Of a stretch of 64,000 nucleotides of DNA, positions 63,888 through 64,000 are shown piece after piece (position 1 is the first letter of the stretch; every line of letters starts with the position of its first letter). The notes beneath the pieces were generated by a model that was not told the DNA's origin, ran no database searches, and saw only the letters and a program-made list of their open reading frames with translations. The translations under genes and the position numbers were made by a program. The stretch comes from Antedon mediterranea (taxonomy: Eukaryota; Echinodermata; Crinoidea; Comatulida; Antedonidae). The stretch lies in the NCBI RefSeq assembly GCF_964355755.1, contig NC_092675.1:6172312-6236311 (forward strand). Reading direction: 5' to 3'.

Positions 63888-64000
63888 ATGGGAGCAAAAT
63901 CTACCCCACTGGATCTGTACCACCTGAACGATTACTATGAGAAAACTCGCCTACCACAAGTATATCAAGTGTTACAATGTTACCATTTTCTTGTATTTTT
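63888..64000 (+). other. Unidentified open frame running off the right edge
   Basis: ATG at 63888 opens MGAKSTPLDLYHLNDYYEK and stays open to base 64,000. An acceptor-like ATTTTAAG precedes it at 63,880. It does not resemble the KAT6 PHD region. It could be a non-KAT6 exon, part of a mobile element, or chance. Confidence 0.25.

Overview
This is a 64 kb window of an intron-rich, AT-rich animal nuclear genome. It carries five recognisable protein-coding genes, all split by GT-AG introns, and no bacterial-type organisation. Protein similarity to vertebrate orthologues is high. Abundant TAGGCCTA and TACTGTA words, tRNA-derived SINEs and MITEs suggest a marine invertebrate deuterostome. An echinoderm is my best guess, but that is an inference and no search was run.

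Layout. (1) 1-15,991, minus strand: the first six coding exons of an SLC4A11-type transporter (N-terminal cytosolic domain, about 296 codons); the membrane part lies beyond base 1. Its introns hold a LINE 3' end, SINEs, MITEs, a 170-bp tandem repeat and a 16-bp minisatellite. (2) 16-25.2 kb: about 9 kb of intergenic DNA with two tRNA-Val(AAC)-like sequences and several tRNA-derived SINEs. (3) 25,257-43,370, plus strand: a complete GFPT1/GFAT gene in 20 coding exons (680 aa, or up to 709 aa if two in-frame micro-exons are used). (4) 43.4-47.1 kb: gap with MITEs and a SINE. (5) 47,111-55,742, minus strand: a complete adenosine kinase gene (10 coding exons, 363 aa) plus a candidate alternative first exon giving a 341-aa short form. 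(6) 56,764-58,447, plus strand: a small DPY30-domain (DYDC-like) gene head-to-head with ADK. (7) 62,756 to the right edge, plus strand: the first coding exon of a KAT6 (MOZ/MORF) histone acetyltransferase with its two winged-helix domains.

The genes do not form one pathway. GFPT1 feeds the hexosamine pathway, ADK controls adenosine, SLC4A11 moves ions or water, the DPY30-domain protein is probably ciliary, and KAT6 is chromatin machinery. ADK next to KAT6 matches the human neighbours ADK-KAT6B, so this looks like an old syntenic block.

The most striking observations are: a SINE whose internal box-B segment has expanded from 1 to 3 to 18 tandem units in different copies; vertebrate-like ADK long/short first exons; two in-frame micro-exons in GFPT1 at the place where vertebrates insert a muscle-specific exon; a foldback MITE family with about 14 copies; and a nearly identical pair of a second foldback MITE 35 kb apart. 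Exon boundaries were read by eye from splice signals, reading-frame continuity and remembered family sequence.
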